DNA of 64,000 bases from Pararhodobacter marinus (GCF_003122215.1 NZ_QEYD01000006.1:124001-188000); one strand, 5' to 3'; shown: positions 1-9,181, numbered from the stretch's first letter. Translations and numbers: made by a program. Notes: generated by a model not told the origin, from the letters alone.

Positions 1-265
1 GCGCGCCGATCAGTTCCTCGGTGAAGTCGATGACCGCGTTTTCGAGGAAGGGCAGCGAGACGGGGTCGATCACCACCTGCTGACCCTTGCCCTCGAGCAC
101 GAGGTCTTCGTCCTCGGGCGCGTCGAGCGTGATCTCGTATTGAAAGCCCGAACAGCCACCGCCCGAGACGGCGACGCGCAGCACCTGGGGCCCGCCGGCA
201 TTCTCGGCGATCTCGGCGAGGCGGTCGAAGGCACGGTCGGTGACGCGGGGCGGAAGCTTGAGCAT
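1..265 (-). CDS. erpA: Iron-sulfur cluster insertion protein ErpA/IscA-type (3' end cut by window)
   Basis: A-type Fe-S carrier that receives clusters and delivers them to apo-proteins in the cytosol. The visible 88 residues start MLKLPPRVTD at an ATG at 265 and contain the first conserved cysteine in the family motif SGGGCSGFQYEI, followed by the acidic stretch DAPEDEDLVLEG and the segment DPVSLPFLENAVIDF, all typical of ErpA/HesB. The C-terminal Cys-Gly-Cys pair that completes the cluster site would lie beyond base 1 and cannot be checked. The gene is divergent from the dGTPase-like gene, an arrangement I recall as common in Rhodobacterales. IscA or SufA is possible instead; the genomic context favours ErpA. 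Confidence 0.85.
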   Translation of the reverse strand, partial: MLKLPPRVTDRAFDRLAEIAENAGGPQVLRVAVSGGGCSGFQYEITLDAPEDEDLVLEGKGQQVVIDPVSLPFLENAVIDFTEELIGA

Positions 266-435
266 GGGCGGGGCCTTTTCGGCATGGGGAACGTCGTTAC
301 CGGGCAAGGTAGTGAGACTTGGCCCGGCTCTCAAGGGGAAGGGGCGATTGTCGCTTCCCTTGCCCCCCTCGTCTTGGGGCGCGCGCGCTGTTATAGGCGG
401 GCAAAAGGCGGCTTTCGCGCCGTCACCCATGTATC

Positions 436-1668
436 GTGACAGGAGCCGGGCGCCCGCCCGTGGACATCGTGACCGCCCCATTCGCCGCCGACCCGGCCCA
501 AAGCCGGGGCCGATTGTTCCCCGAGCGCATCTCGACCTTCCGCTCGCCGTTTCAGCGCGATCGCGACCGGATCATCCATGCCTCGGCCTTCCGGCGGCTC
601 AAGCACAAGACGCAGGTCTTCATCGAGCATGAGGGCGATTATTACCGCACGCGGCTCACGCATTCGATCGAGGTCGCGCAGGTCGCGCGCACGCTGGCGG
701 GGGCGCTGGGTCTGAACACAGACCTGGCCGAGGCGATCGCGCTGGCCCACGACCTGGGCCACACGCCGTTCGGCCATACCGGCGAGGACGCGATGTCCGA
801 GCTGATGGCGCCCTATGGCGGGTTCGATCACAACGCGCAGGCGCTGAGGATCGTTACCGCGCTGGAGCGGCATTACGCGGATTTCGACGGGCTGAACCTG
901 ACATGGGAGACGCTGGAAGGGATCGCCAAGCATAACGGGCCGATCCTTGCCGCCGATGGCAGCCCGCTGAAAGACGCGCTGCCGGTCGCGCTGGCCGAGT
1001 ATAACGCGCAGCACGATCTGTGGCTGCAGACCTATGCCAGCGCCGAGGCGCAGGTCGCGGCCATCGCCGATGACGTGGCCTATAACCACCACGATCTGCA
1101 TGACGGGCTGCGCTCGGGGCTGTTCTCGGAAGAGGACCTGATGGCGTTGCCGATCACCGGGCCGGCTTTCGCCGAGGTGGACGCGCAGTATCCGGGGCTC
1201 GACAGGATGCGGCGGCGTCACGAGGCGCTGCGGCGGGTTTTCGGCGTGATGGTCGAGGACGTGATCCTGGTGGCCAATACGCGGCTGCAGGCGGCCGAGC
1301 CCGCCGATGCGGATGCGGTGCGGCATCTGGGCACGAAGATCATCCGCTTTTCCGACCGGCTGTTCCGGGAGTTGAAGGTGATCCGGCACTTCCTGTTCAC
1401 CCGGATGTACCGCGCCGAGCGGGTGGTGGCGATGCGCGCCGAGGTGACGGAGGTCGTGCGCGATCTCTTCACGCTGTATATGGGCGATCCCGCGACGCTG
1501 CCCGAGGAATGGCGCGGGGATGTGGCCCGGGCGGGCGACGAGGCGGCGCTGGCGCGGATCGTGTGCGATTACGTGGCGGGCATGACCGACCGTTTCGCGC
1601 TGCAGGAACATGCGCGGCTGCTGGGATCGGATTCGGCGCGCTTCACGCGGTATATCGTTTCGGGGTGA
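436..1668 (+). CDS. dgt: dGTPase-like HD-domain deoxynucleotide triphosphohydrolase
   Basis: Member of the dGTPase-like family that cleaves dNTPs to deoxynucleosides and triphosphate, a cytosolic dNTP pool or genome-integrity function. The N-terminal core has the family segment FQRDRDRIIHASAFRRLKHK. The HD metal site is clear: His76 in RLTHSIEVAQ and His105-Asp106 in AHDLGHTPFGH; a further run, GGFDHNAQALRI, is also conserved. The protein is 410 residues if it begins at the GTG at 436, but no Shine-Dalgarno sits there. In-frame GTGs at 460 and 469 follow an AGGAG at 441-445 and are real alternatives, and family similarity begins only near PFAADP. Transcribed away from erpA and followed by argS. 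Confidence 0.9.
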   Translation: MTGAGRPPVDIVTAPFAADPAQSRGRLFPERISTFRSPFQRDRDRIIHASAFRRLKHKTQVFIEHEGDYYRTRLTHSIEVAQVARTLAGALGLNTDLAEAIALAHDLGHTPFGHTGEDAMSELMAPYGGFDHNAQALRIVTALERHYADFDGLNLTWETLEGIAKHNGPILAADGSPLKDALPVALAEYNAQHDLWLQTYASAEAQVAAIADDVAYNHHDLHDGLRSGLFSEEDLMALPITGPAFAEVDAQYPGLDRMRRRHEALRRVFGVMVEDVILVANTRLQAAEPADADAVRHLGTKIIRFSDRLFRELKVIRHFLFTRMYRAERVVAMRAEVTEVVRDLFTLYMGDPATLPEEWRGDVARAGDEAALARIVCDYVAGMTDRFALQEHARLLGSDSARFTRYIVSG

Positions 1669-1729
1669 CGGGTGGGGCCGGATGAGGGCCGGGGACTTCA
1701 ATCCGCCGGTCGCGCCTGCGGGATCCGCC

Positions 1730-1754
1730 GGATGAGTATTTGCAGCAGAATGAA
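1730..1754 (+). repeat. Short intergenic repeat, GGATGAGTATTT...CAGAATGAA type
   Basis: In the dgt-argS gap the motif GGATGAGTATTT, five bases, AGAATGAA occurs. An inverted copy with nearly the same sequence is at 21394-21419 beside atpC, and a looser relative is at 21316-21345. Repetition within one window shows it is not chance. Short repeats of this look are, from memory, scattered between genes in Rhodobacteraceae genomes; the function is unknown. Confidence 0.55.
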
Positions 1755-1839
1755 ATGAGGAGCGCGCCGCAGGCAGGGTCGGGCCCGTGTTGACCTTGGC
1801 AGTTTCCATGGTAGTGCAGAGCCAGCAAAGGACGCGACG

Positions 1840-3582
1840 ATGAACCTCTTTACCGATATCCGTGAACTGGTGCTGGATTGCCTGGCGGCGATGGCCGGGG
1901 CGGGCGAACTTCCGGCGGGGCTCGAGACCGCCAACGTGACCGTGGAGCCTCCGCGCGACGCGGCGCATGGCGACATGGCGACCAATGCGGCGATGGTGCT
2001 GGCCAAGCCCGCCGGTCTGAAGCCGCGCGAGATCGCCGAGGCGCTGGCCAGCCGGCTGGCGGGCGATCCGCGCGTGGCCTCGGCCGAGGTGGCGGGGCCC
2101 GGGTTCCTGAACCTGCGGCTGGTGCCCGGCGCCTGGCAGAAGGTCGTGGGCGCGGTGCTGTCGGATGGCCGGGATTTCGGCCGCGCGCGGCTGGGCGCGG
2201 GCATCAAGGTGAATGTGGAGTTCGTCTCGGCCAACCCGACAGGGCCGATGCATGTGGGCCATACGCGCGGCGCCGTTGTGGGCGACGCGCTGGCCGCACT
2301 TCTGGATTTCGCGGGCTACGACGTCACGCGGGAATACTACATCAACGATGGCGGCGCTCAGGTCGACGTGCTGGCGCGCTCGGCCTTCGAGCGCTACCGC
2401 GAGGCGCATGGGCTGAGCCCCGAGATCGCCGAGGGCCTTTATCCCGGCGATTACCTGATCCCGGTGGGCGAGGCGCTGAAGGCCGAGTTCGGCGAGCGTT
2501 ACCTGAACGCGCCCGAGGGCGAGTGGCTGCCGGTGTTCCGCGAGCGCTCGACCGAGGCGATGATGGCGATGATCCGCGCCGATCTGGACGCGCTGGGCGT
2601 TCGCATGGACGTCTATTCCAGCGAAAAGGCGCTGTACGGGACCGGGAAGATCGAGGCCGCGATCGACCGGCTGCGCGGCATGGGGCTGATCTACGAGGGC
2701 GTGCTGGAGCCGCCCAAGGGCAAGACGCCCGAGGATTGGGAGCCGCGCGAGCAGACGCTTTTCAGGTCGACCGCGCATGGCGACGACGTCGACCGCCCGG
2801 TGAAGAAATCGGACGGCGCCTGGACCTATTTCGCCCCCGATATCGCCTATCACGACGACAAGGTGCAGCGCGGCTTCGACGTGCTGATCGACATTCTGGG
2901 CGCCGACCATGGCGGCTATGTCAAGCGGATGAAGGCGGCGGTGGCGGCGCTGTCGGACGGGCGCGTGCCGCTGGATGTCAAGCTCATCCAGCTGGTGAAG
3001 CTTTACAAGAACGGCGAGCCCTTCAAGATGTCGAAGCGGGCGGGCACCTTTGTCACCCTGCGCGATGTGGTCGACGAGGTGGGGGCGGACGTGACCCGCT
3101 TCGTGATGCTCACGCGCAAGAACGACGCGCCCCTGGACTTCGATTTCGACAAGGTGCTGGAGCAATCGCGCGACAACCCGGTCTGGTATGTGCAATACGC
3201 CCATGCCCGCGTGGCCTCGGTCCTGCGCAAGGCGGGCGAGGCGGGGGTGGATACCTCGGACGCGGCGCTGGCTGGCGCGGATCTGTCCAGGCTGGACCAT
3301 CCCGCCGAGATCGCGCTGATCCGCAAGCTGGCCGACTGGCCGCGCCAGGTGGAAATCGCCGCGCGCGCGCATGAGCCGCATCGCGTCGCGGGCTACCTGA
3401 CCGAGCTGGCCGCCGATCTGCACGGGCACTGGAACAAGGGCAATGACGAGCCCTCTTTGCGCTTCGTGCAGGACGATCCGGCCACAATGGGCGCCAAAAT
3501 CGCGTTGGCCCGCGCGACTGGCGTTGTTATTTCTGCCGGTCTTGCTATCCTTGGTGTCACTCCGGTCGACGAAATGCGCTGA
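1840..3582 (+). CDS. argS: Arginyl-tRNA synthetase
   Basis: Class I aminoacyl-tRNA synthetase that charges tRNA-Arg in the cytosol. 580 residues, the usual bacterial length. An N-terminal Arg-tRNA additional domain occupies about residues 1-95. The HIGH-type signature is HVGH at 138-141 within [11 protein letters not shown], and the KMSKS-type loop is KMSKR beginning at Lys396, as is common in ArgS. The C-terminal DALR anticodon-binding domain includes [11 protein letters not shown], a hallmark of the family. The ATG at 1840 has AAAGGA seven bases upstream. It lies between dgt and the SPOR-domain gene, a conserved Rhodobacterales order. Confidence 0.97.
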   Translation: MNLFTDIRELVLDCLAAMAGAGELPAGLETANVTVEPPRDAAHGDMATNAAMVLAKPAGLKPREIAEALASRLAGDPRVASAEVAGPGFLNLRLVPGAWQKVVGAVLSDGRDFGRARLGAGIKVNVEFVSANPTGPMHVGHTRGAVVGDALAALLDFAGYDVTREYYINDGGAQVDVLARSAFERYREAHGLSPEIAEGLYPGDYLIPVGEALKAEFGERYLNAPEGEWLPVFRERSTEAMMAMIRADLDALGVRMDVYSSEKALYGTGKIEAAIDRLRGMGLIYEGVLEPPKGKTPEDWEPREQTLFRSTAHGDDVDRPVKKSDGAWTYFAPDIAYHDDKVQRGFDVLIDILGADHGGYVKRMKAAVAALSDGRVPLDVKLIQLVKLYKNGEPFKMSKRAGTFVTLRDVVDEVGADVTRFVMLTRKNDAPLDFDFDKVLEQSRDNPVWYVQYAHARVASVLRKAGEAGVDTSDAALAGADLSRLDHPAEIALIRKLADWPRQVEIAARAHEPHRVAGYLTELAADLHGHWNKGNDEPSLRFVQDDPATMGAKIALARATGVVISAGLAILGVTPVDEMR

Positions 3583-3688
3583 AAATACAGGCTGGCGCTC
3601 GACTGGAGACCCCGGACAGGCACATCGTGGCGGGGTTTTTCGAATGTAGGCCAAGACCGGAAAAATCCGGCGGGTTTGTGAGGCGAGC

Positions 3689-5041
3689 ATGGCACATGGG
3701 TTTTACGAGGGGTATGCACCCCCCGGTCCGCAACCGAATCCGTATTCGGGCAACGGGGCAGGGGTTGTGCGCACGCGCGATCCCGTGACGGGTTATGCCC
3801 CGGCACGCGCCGCGCCGTTCCCACAGCAGGCGCCCCATCCGGCGCCCTATCCGGCATCGCCGCCGGTCTATCAGGCCTATCCGCATCCGGCCTCCTATCC
3901 GGCGCCTCGGGCACCGGCGGGCTATGCGCCTGCGCCGCATCCCGATCCCCATCCCGCGCCGCCGCCTTCGGGCTATGCGCCGCCCTATCCCGCGGCGCAG
4001 CCGGTCCAGCCGGCCCCGGCGGGCTATGCCCCACAGGCGGTGCCGCCCGCCGGGCCGGTCCATGGCGGCTCGGGTTCCGGAGGAGGGGCGTCGATGCCGC
4101 CCCCAGGCGGGGGCCGGAACCGGGCCGTCCGGGCCGTCAACGTCATCGGCGCGCTGTTGTCGGTGGCGCTGGTCGTGGGCGTCGGTGTGTGGTCCTATCG
4201 GCTGATGGTGCGCGACGTGACCGGGGTGCCGGTGATCCGCGCCCTGGCCGGGCCGATCCGGACCTCGCCCGACGATCCGGGCGGACGGCAGGCGAATTAT
4301 CAGGGGCTGGCGGTCAATGCCGTCGCCGCGCAATCCGACTCCGAGGGCAGCGCCGAGATCGCGCTGGCGCCCCCGCCCGCGAGCCTTGCCGACGAGGACC
4401 GCGCGGGCGAAGAGTTGACCGGGCGGCAGGTCCAAAGCGGCTCGGCCCCGATCACCGCGCCCGACGCGGTCGGCGCCGCCATCGCGCAGGCGATGAGCGA
4501 TGCGCCCCCCGCAACGGTGCAGACAGCCGCCGCACGGGCTGAACCGCTGGACCTGGTTCCGGCCTCGGTGCCGGGCGTGTCCCGCTCGCCGGTGCCGCGC
4601 GCGCGCAACGCGCAGGCCGTGGCGCAGGCGGCAAGCCGCCCGGCGCAGCCGGTGGCCGCCCCTGAACCGACGCAAGTGGCGTCCCAGACCGGCGGGGCGG
4701 GCGACCAGCAGGCCGAAGCGCTGTTGCAGGAGCTGGTGACGCGGCTGAGCGCGCCCGATGTGACCGATATCGACCCCGATTCGCTCACGCCCGGCACCCG
4801 GCTGGTGCAGCTCGGCATCTATCAGGACGAGGATTCGGCGCGCCGGGCCTGGGACTCGATCAATCAGCGCTTCCCCGCCTTCCTCGAGGATCGCGGGCGT
4901 GTGGTCGAGGCGGCGACGTCGGGCGGGCGGGTGTTCTACCGCCTGCGCGCGGCCGGTTTCGCCGACGAGCCCGAGGCGCGGCGTTTCTGCTCGATGCTGA
5001 TCGCCGAGAACCTGGACTGCATCCCGACGCTGATCCGGTGA
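3689..5041 (+). CDS. SPOR domain-containing inner-membrane protein with proline-rich N-terminus
   Basis: Bitopic membrane protein likely to bind denuded peptidoglycan glycan strands through its SPOR domain. Residues 1-140 are a cytoplasmic Pro/Ala/Tyr-rich tract with several GYAP units; residues about 148-172 form one transmembrane helix after a basic NRAVRAVN stretch; a low-complexity periplasmic linker follows; the last about 80 residues, from GTRLVQLGIYQDEDSARRAW to the end, are a SPOR domain. SPOR proteins in this position between argS and nagZ are usual in Rhodobacterales. The neighbouring nagZ acts on peptidoglycan turnover products, which fits a wall-related role. No individual gene name can be supported. 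Confidence 0.85.
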   Translation: MAHGFYEGYAPPGPQPNPYSGNGAGVVRTRDPVTGYAPARAAPFPQQAPHPAPYPASPPVYQAYPHPASYPAPRAPAGYAPAPHPDPHPAPPPSGYAPPYPAAQPVQPAPAGYAPQAVPPAGPVHGGSGSGGGASMPPPGGGRNRAVRAVNVIGALLSVALVVGVGVWSYRLMVRDVTGVPVIRALAGPIRTSPDDPGGRQANYQGLAVNAVAAQSDSEGSAEIALAPPPASLADEDRAGEELTGRQVQSGSAPITAPDAVGAAIAQAMSDAPPATVQTAAARAEPLDLVPASVPGVSRSPVPRARNAQAVAQAASRPAQPVAAPEPTQVASQTGGAGDQQAEALLQELVTRLSAPDVTDIDPDSLTPGTRLVQLGIYQDEDSARRAWDSINQRFPAFLEDRGRVVEAATSGGRVFYRLRAAGFADEPEARRFCSMLIAENLDCIPTLIR

Positions 5042-5048
5042 TGCGCTG

Positions 5049-6029
5049 ATGCGTCGGGCGGTCATCCTGGGACTTTCGGGGCCGCGCGTGCTGCCCGGCG
5101 AGGCGGCGCTTTTCCGCGACGCCGATCCGTGGGGGTTCATCCTGTTTCGCCGCAATATTGAGGACAGCGCGCAGCTTCGCGCGCTGACCGACCGCCTGCG
5201 CGACATCGTCGGCTGGGACGCGCCCGTCTTCGTCGATCAGGAGGGCGGCACGGTGCAGCGCCTGCGCCCGCCCCTGGCGCGGGACTGGCCCGACGCCTCG
5301 GCGCAGGCGGGGGGCGAGGCGGCGGTGCGGCTCAGGCACCGGCTGATGGCCCATGAATTGCGCCGCCACGGGATCGACGGCAATTGCGCGCCGGTGATCG
5401 ATGTGGCGGGGCCCGACACGCATCCTTTCCTGCAGCGCCGGATCTGGGCGCAGGCGCCCGAGGCCGTGGCCCGGATCGCGCGCGCGGCGGCCGAGGGGAT
5501 GCTGGCGGGCGGCGTGCTGCCGGTCATAAAGCATCTGCCGGGCCATGGCGCGGCGAATGCCGACAGCCATGTCGACCTGCCGCGGTGTCATGCCTCGCTG
5601 AGCGCGTTGGAGGCGCGGGATTTCGTGCCCGTGAGGGCGCTGGCCGATCTTCCGCTGGGGATGTCCGCGCATGTGGTCTACGAGGCGCTCGATCCGCAGG
5701 AGCCCGGCACGCATTCGCCGGTCGTTCTGCGCCATCTGCGCGAGGTTCTGGGATTTGACGGTCTGCTGATGACCGACGATCTGAACATGAACGCGCTGGG
5801 TGGCTCCATCCCGGAAAGGGCCGCGCGGGCCATCACGGCGGGCTGCGATATCGCGCTGCATTGTTCGGGCGATCTGGCCGAGATGACGGGCGTCGTCGCG
5901 GCGGTGGGGCTGCTTGAGGGGCAGGCGGCAAAGCGCGCCGGGCGGGCTTTGGCCGCGCGCCATGCGCCCGAGCCGATTGACATCGCCGCCGCCAATGCCG
6001 AATTTGAACGCCTGACCCGCACGGCCTGA
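5049..6029 (+). CDS. nagZ: Beta-N-acetylhexosaminidase (GH3), peptidoglycan recycling
   Basis: Glycoside hydrolase family 3 enzyme that removes GlcNAc from GlcNAc-anhydroMurNAc peptides in the cytosol during wall recycling. 326 residues, the length of single-domain NagZ. The diagnostic loop KHLPGHG (Lys161-His162) followed by ADSHVDLP carries the catalytic His region, and TDDLNMNAL (Asp243-Asp244) holds the nucleophilic Asp. VDQEGGTVQRL is the conserved substrate-binding stretch. No signal peptide, as expected for NagZ. Starts seven bases after the SPOR gene stop, so the two are probably co-transcribed. Confidence 0.95.
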   Translation: MRRAVILGLSGPRVLPGEAALFRDADPWGFILFRRNIEDSAQLRALTDRLRDIVGWDAPVFVDQEGGTVQRLRPPLARDWPDASAQAGGEAAVRLRHRLMAHELRRHGIDGNCAPVIDVAGPDTHPFLQRRIWAQAPEAVARIARAAAEGMLAGGVLPVIKHLPGHGAANADSHVDLPRCHASLSALEARDFVPVRALADLPLGMSAHVVYEALDPQEPGTHSPVVLRHLREVLGFDGLLMTDDLNMNALGGSIPERAARAITAGCDIALHCSGDLAEMTGVVAAVGLLEGQAAKRAGRALAARHAPEPIDIAAANAEFERLTRTA

Positions 6030-6066
6030 GACATTCGGCCCGAACACCGGAAGGCAGCTTGCCAGC

Positions 6067-6879
6067 ATGACCGACGCCGCGCCGCAGACGGGCGATGCCA
6101 TTGCCGCCCGGCTCGACGATGAGGCGCTCATCGTCGATGTCGACGGCTACGAGGGGCCGCTCGACCTGCTGCTGACGCTCTCGCGCCGCCAGAAGGTGGA
6201 TCTGCGCAAGATCTCGGTGCTGCAACTGGCCGAGCAGTATCTGCGCTTCGTCGAGGCCGCGCGCGCGCTCCGGATCGAACTGGCCGCCGATTATCTGGTG
6301 ATGGCCGCGTGGCTCGCCTTCCTGAAATCGCGTCTGCTTCTGCCGCCCGATCCCACCGAAGAGGGGCCAAGCGCCGAGGATCTGGCAGCCCACCTGGCCT
6401 TCCAGCTGGAACGTCTGGAAGCGATGCGCGAAGCTTCGGGGCGGCTGATGGGGCGTGACCGGCTGGGCCGCGAGTTCTTTGCCCGCGGCGCGCCCGAAAC
6501 CCACGCCATCGAGAAGCGCACGCAGCATACGGCGACCCTGCTGGAACTGGTGCAGGCCTATGCCCGGCTCCGGACGCGCGACGATTTCCGGCCCTATGCC
6601 TTCGACCGCACGGATATCTACCCGCTGGAAACCGCGCTGGAGCGGTTGCGCGGGATGATCGGCGAGACGATGAGCTGGTCGGATCTGGCAGGTTTCCTGC
6701 CGCCCGGCTGGCGCGTGGCGGGGTCGCGGCGACGCTCGGCGCTGGCCTCGACCTTTGCCGCGTCGCTGGAACTGGCCAAGCAGGGCCGGCTGGATATTCA
6801 GCAATCCGAGACTTTCGCGCCGATCCGGGTTCGCGCCCGGCAGGACGGGCGCGGCGACGACCGGATACAGGATCCGTGA
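6067..6879 (+). CDS. scpA: Segregation and condensation protein A
   Basis: Kleisin subunit that with ScpB and SMC forms the condensin-like complex organising the chromosome. 270 residues. The N-terminal kleisin motif VDGYEGPLDLLLTLSRRQKVDL and following ISVLQLAEQYLRF are characteristic, and the C-terminal winged-helix part contains EMSW-like TMSWSDL. Overlaps the start of scpB by four bases (ATGA), so translation is coupled. The upstream gene nagZ ends 37 bases earlier on the same strand. Confidence 0.95.
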   Translation: MTDAAPQTGDAIAARLDDEALIVDVDGYEGPLDLLLTLSRRQKVDLRKISVLQLAEQYLRFVEAARALRIELAADYLVMAAWLAFLKSRLLLPPDPTEEGPSAEDLAAHLAFQLERLEAMREASGRLMGRDRLGREFFARGAPETHAIEKRTQHTATLLELVQAYARLRTRDDFRPYAFDRTDIYPLETALERLRGMIGETMSWSDLAGFLPPGWRVAGSRRRSALASTFAASLELAKQGRLDIQQSETFAPIRVRARQDGRGDDRIQDP

Positions 6880-7559
6880 TGACCGACACCGAGACCGACG
6901 ACGACCTTCCCCAGACCGGCGCCGATCCCAACGCGACGCCCGGCCTGTTCCCCGTGCCGCCCATCGCCGAGCAGGAGCGGATGATCGAGGCGGTGCTGTT
7001 CGCCTCGGCAGAGCCGGTGACGGTGGCCGAGTTGGCGAAGCGCCTGCCCGAGGGCTGCGACGTGGCCGAGGCGCTGGTGCATCTGCGCAACCGCTATGCC
7101 GGGCGCGGCGTGCATCTGGTGCGGGTGGGGGATGCGTGGGCGATGCGCACGGCGGCGGATCTTGGCTGGCTCATGCGGACCGAGCAGGTCGAGCAGCGCA
7201 AGCTCAGCCGCGCGGCCATCGAGACGCTGGCGATCATCGCCTATCACCAGCCCGTCACCCGCGCCGAGATCGAGGAAATCCGTGGCGTGTCGCTGTCGCG
7301 GGGCACGATCGACCAGCTGATGGAGATGGGCTGGATCCGTTTCGGGCGCCGCCGCATGACGCCCGGGCGACCGCTGACCTTCGTGGTGACGGGCGATTTC
7401 CTGGATCATTTCGGGCTGGAGACGCCGCGCGACCTGCCGGGGCTGAAAGAGCTGCGCGAGGCGGGGCTTCTGGACAGCCGGGGCATGCCCGGGGCGCAAC
7501 TGTCCGACGACGAGGACGAGCCCGAGGATCCCGGCCAGACCGAGCTGTTCGAGGACTGA
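6876..7559 (+). CDS. scpB: Segregation and condensation protein B
   Basis: Winged-helix partner of ScpA in the SMC complex. 227 residues with the family opening RMIEAVLFASAEPVTVAELAKRLP and the central LSRAAIETLAIIAYHQPVTRAEIEEIRGV, both hallmark ScpB segments. The start at 6876 overlaps the scpA stop (ATGA); a second ATG follows immediately at 6879. The acidic C-terminal tail is species-specific. In many Rhodobacterales tatABC follows scpB; here a small lipoprotein gene follows instead. Confidence 0.95.
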   Translation: MMTDTETDDDLPQTGADPNATPGLFPVPPIAEQERMIEAVLFASAEPVTVAELAKRLPEGCDVAEALVHLRNRYAGRGVHLVRVGDAWAMRTAADLGWLMRTEQVEQRKLSRAAIETLAIIAYHQPVTRAEIEEIRGVSLSRGTIDQLMEMGWIRFGRRRMTPGRPLTFVVTGDFLDHFGLETPRDLPGLKELREAGLLDSRGMPGAQLSDDEDEPEDPGQTELFED

Positions 7560-7717
7560 ACCCGACGCGCGGGCCATGCCGTCTGCGCGACGGATCGCCC
7601 GGCGGCAATCCGCCCATGCGGGCGCGTGTCGCGGCTTTACCCTCGATAGTGCGATTGTTTCGTGGAACTTGTTGCATCAGCGCGCGTTTACGCCGTGTTC
7701 ACGAACAGGAGACTTCC

Positions 7718-7990
7718 ATGAAATCCATGATCCTCGCCACCGCAGCGATTGCCAGCCTCAGCCTCGGCGCCTGCACCATGTCGAACAACGAACGCACGGC
7801 TCTGGGCGGTCTGGCCGGCGCTGCGGGCGGTCTGATCCTTGCCGACGCGCTGAACGCCAACCCGAACTGGACGATCGTCGCGGCTCTGGGCGGCGCTGCT
7901 GCCGGTGCGCTGGTCGCGCGCAACCAGAACACCGGTCAGTGCGCCTATTCGAACGGCGACGGCACCTATTACACCGGCGCCTGCGTCTGA
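7718..7990 (+). CDS. Small glycine-zipper lipoprotein
   Basis: 90-residue predicted lipoprotein of unknown function. A short signal peptide ends in the lipobox LGAC with Cys19 as the acylated residue. Residues about 29-67 hold two Gly/Ala-rich hydrophobic runs (LGGLAGAAGGLILADAL and VAALGGAAAGALVA) resembling glycine-zipper segments of outer-membrane-anchored small proteins. The C-terminal part has two cysteines (QCAYSNGDGTYYTGAC) that could pair in the periplasm. AGGAGA lies eight bases before the ATG. It has its own 158-base upstream gap, so it is probably transcribed alone. Too short to stand out among overlapping reading frames, but composition and RBS support it. Confidence 0.75.
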   Translation: MKSMILATAAIASLSLGACTMSNNERTALGGLAGAAGGLILADALNANPNWTIVAALGGAAAGALVARNQNTGQCAYSNGDGTYYTGACV

Positions 7991-8045
7991 TCGCGGCCCG
8001 GCGGCCCTTGGCTGACCCGACCGGCCCACGGGGCCGTGCGACAGG

Positions 8046-9155
8046 TCAGAACAGGCTGAGCTGATCCCCCGCGCGCGGCGGCTTGCGGAATTGTCCGCAA
8101 TCGAGATCCGGATGGATCTTGGTATAGCCCAGCCGCGTGCGGGTTTTCTCTATCCGCTGGGCGAGAAGCTCGGCATAGGCGCCTTGTCCCCGGAACCGGG
8201 CATGGAAAGCCGGGTCGTAATCGCGACCGCCCCGCATCTCGCGCAGCAGTTTCATCACCTTCGCCGCGTGGTTCGGACGGTTCTCGTGCAGCCAGTCCTG
8301 GAACAGCGCATTCACCTCGCCCGGCAGCCGCAATAACGCCCACCAGGCCGAGCGTGCGCCCGCGTCGCGCCCGGCTTTCAGGATCGCCTCGGCCTCGTGA
8401 TCGGTCAGGCCCGGGATGATCGGCCCCATCATCAGCCGCACGGGGATGCCCGCCCCAGCCATCGCGCGGATGATCGCGAGCCTGCGCGCGGGCGTCGGCG
8501 CGCGGGGCTCCATCGCACGGGCAAGCGCGGGGTCCAGTGTCGTCACGGTGATCCCCACATCGACCAGGTTGCGCCGCGCCATGTCCGAAAGGATGTCGAT
8601 ATCGCGCTCGATCAGCGCGCCGCGCGTGGTGATCGTGACGGGGTGGTTCCAGTCGCTGAGCACCTGAAGGATCGAGCGCGCGATGCGGTGCTGCGCCTCG
8701 ATGGGTTGCCACAGGTCGGTATTCGTTCCCAGCGCCATCGGCTGCACCCTGTAGCCCTTGCGCCCGATCTCGCGCTCCAGCACCTGGGCGGCATTCGGGC
8801 GGGCGATCAGCCGGGTTTCGAAATCCAGCCCGGGCGACAGGCCAAGATAGGCATGCGTCGGGCGGGCATAGCAATAGATGCAGCCATGCTCGCAGCCCCG
8901 ATAGGCATTGACGGCCCGGTCGAAGCCCAGATCGGGCGACTGGTTCCAGGATATCGCGCTGCGCGGCTCTTCCAGCCGGACCTCGCGCGTGACATCCGGG
9001 GTGTCGTCGGGGAGATCCCAGCCGTCATTCTCGTAGTGCCGGCTTTGGGCGTCGAATCGCGGCGCGGGCTGTGCCAGCGTGCCCCGCGCGCGGGCGCGGC
9101 GGGTCGGATCCTTCAGCAGATCGGGCAGGGGAGGGGTTGCGGGTTTCCGGGACAT
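8046..9155 (-). CDS. PA0069-type radical SAM protein (SplB-like), SOS-regulated
   Basis: Radical S-adenosylmethionine enzyme related to spore photoproduct lyase. The cluster motif is a variant, CEHGCIYCYARP (Cys-x3-Cys-x2-Cys), which binds the 4Fe-4S cluster. The substrate is not known; the family is annotated PA0069 or Rv2578c-type. 369 residues from the ATG at 9155; an upstream in-frame ATG at 9203 would overlap the operator and is rejected. A perfect alphaproteobacterial SOS box lies at 9167-9181, 11 bases before the ATG, so the gene is probably repressed by LexA and induced by DNA damage, which suggests a DNA or nucleic-acid repair role. Confidence 0.88.
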   Translation of the reverse strand: MSRKPATPPLPDLLKDPTRRARARGTLAQPAPRFDAQSRHYENDGWDLPDDTPDVTREVRLEEPRSAISWNQSPDLGFDRAVNAYRGCEHGCIYCYARPTHAYLGLSPGLDFETRLIARPNAAQVLEREIGRKGYRVQPMALGTNTDLWQPIEAQHRIARSILQVLSDWNHPVTITTRGALIERDIDILSDMARRNLVDVGITVTTLDPALARAMEPRAPTPARRLAIIRAMAGAGIPVRLMMGPIIPGLTDHEAEAILKAGRDAGARSAWWALLRLPGEVNALFQDWLHENRPNHAAKVMKLLREMRGGRDYDPAFHARFRGQGAYAELLAQRIEKTRTRLGYTKIHPDLDCGQFRKPPRAGDQLSLF

Positions 9156-9166
9156 GAAAATGATCT

Positions 9167-9181
9167 GAACATAACATGAAC
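9167..9181 (-). promoter_or_regulatory. LexA (SOS) box, GTTC-N7-GTTC
   Basis: On the minus strand the sequence reads GTTCATGTTATGTTC, a perfect match to the direct-repeat SOS operator used by alphaproteobacterial LexA. It sits 11 bases upstream of the radical SAM start codon, within the probable promoter, and so should block transcription until DNA damage. Confidence 0.8.

Noticed and set aside
391-3690. Very long minus-strand open frame opposite dgt and argS
   Set aside because: GC-rich codon bias leaves the antisense frame open; the translation is Arg/His/Gln-rich low-complexity sequence with no domain, and the plus strand encodes clear enzymes.
8001-8045. Terminator after the small lipoprotein gene
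   Set aside because: GC-rich but with short imperfect stems and no T run.
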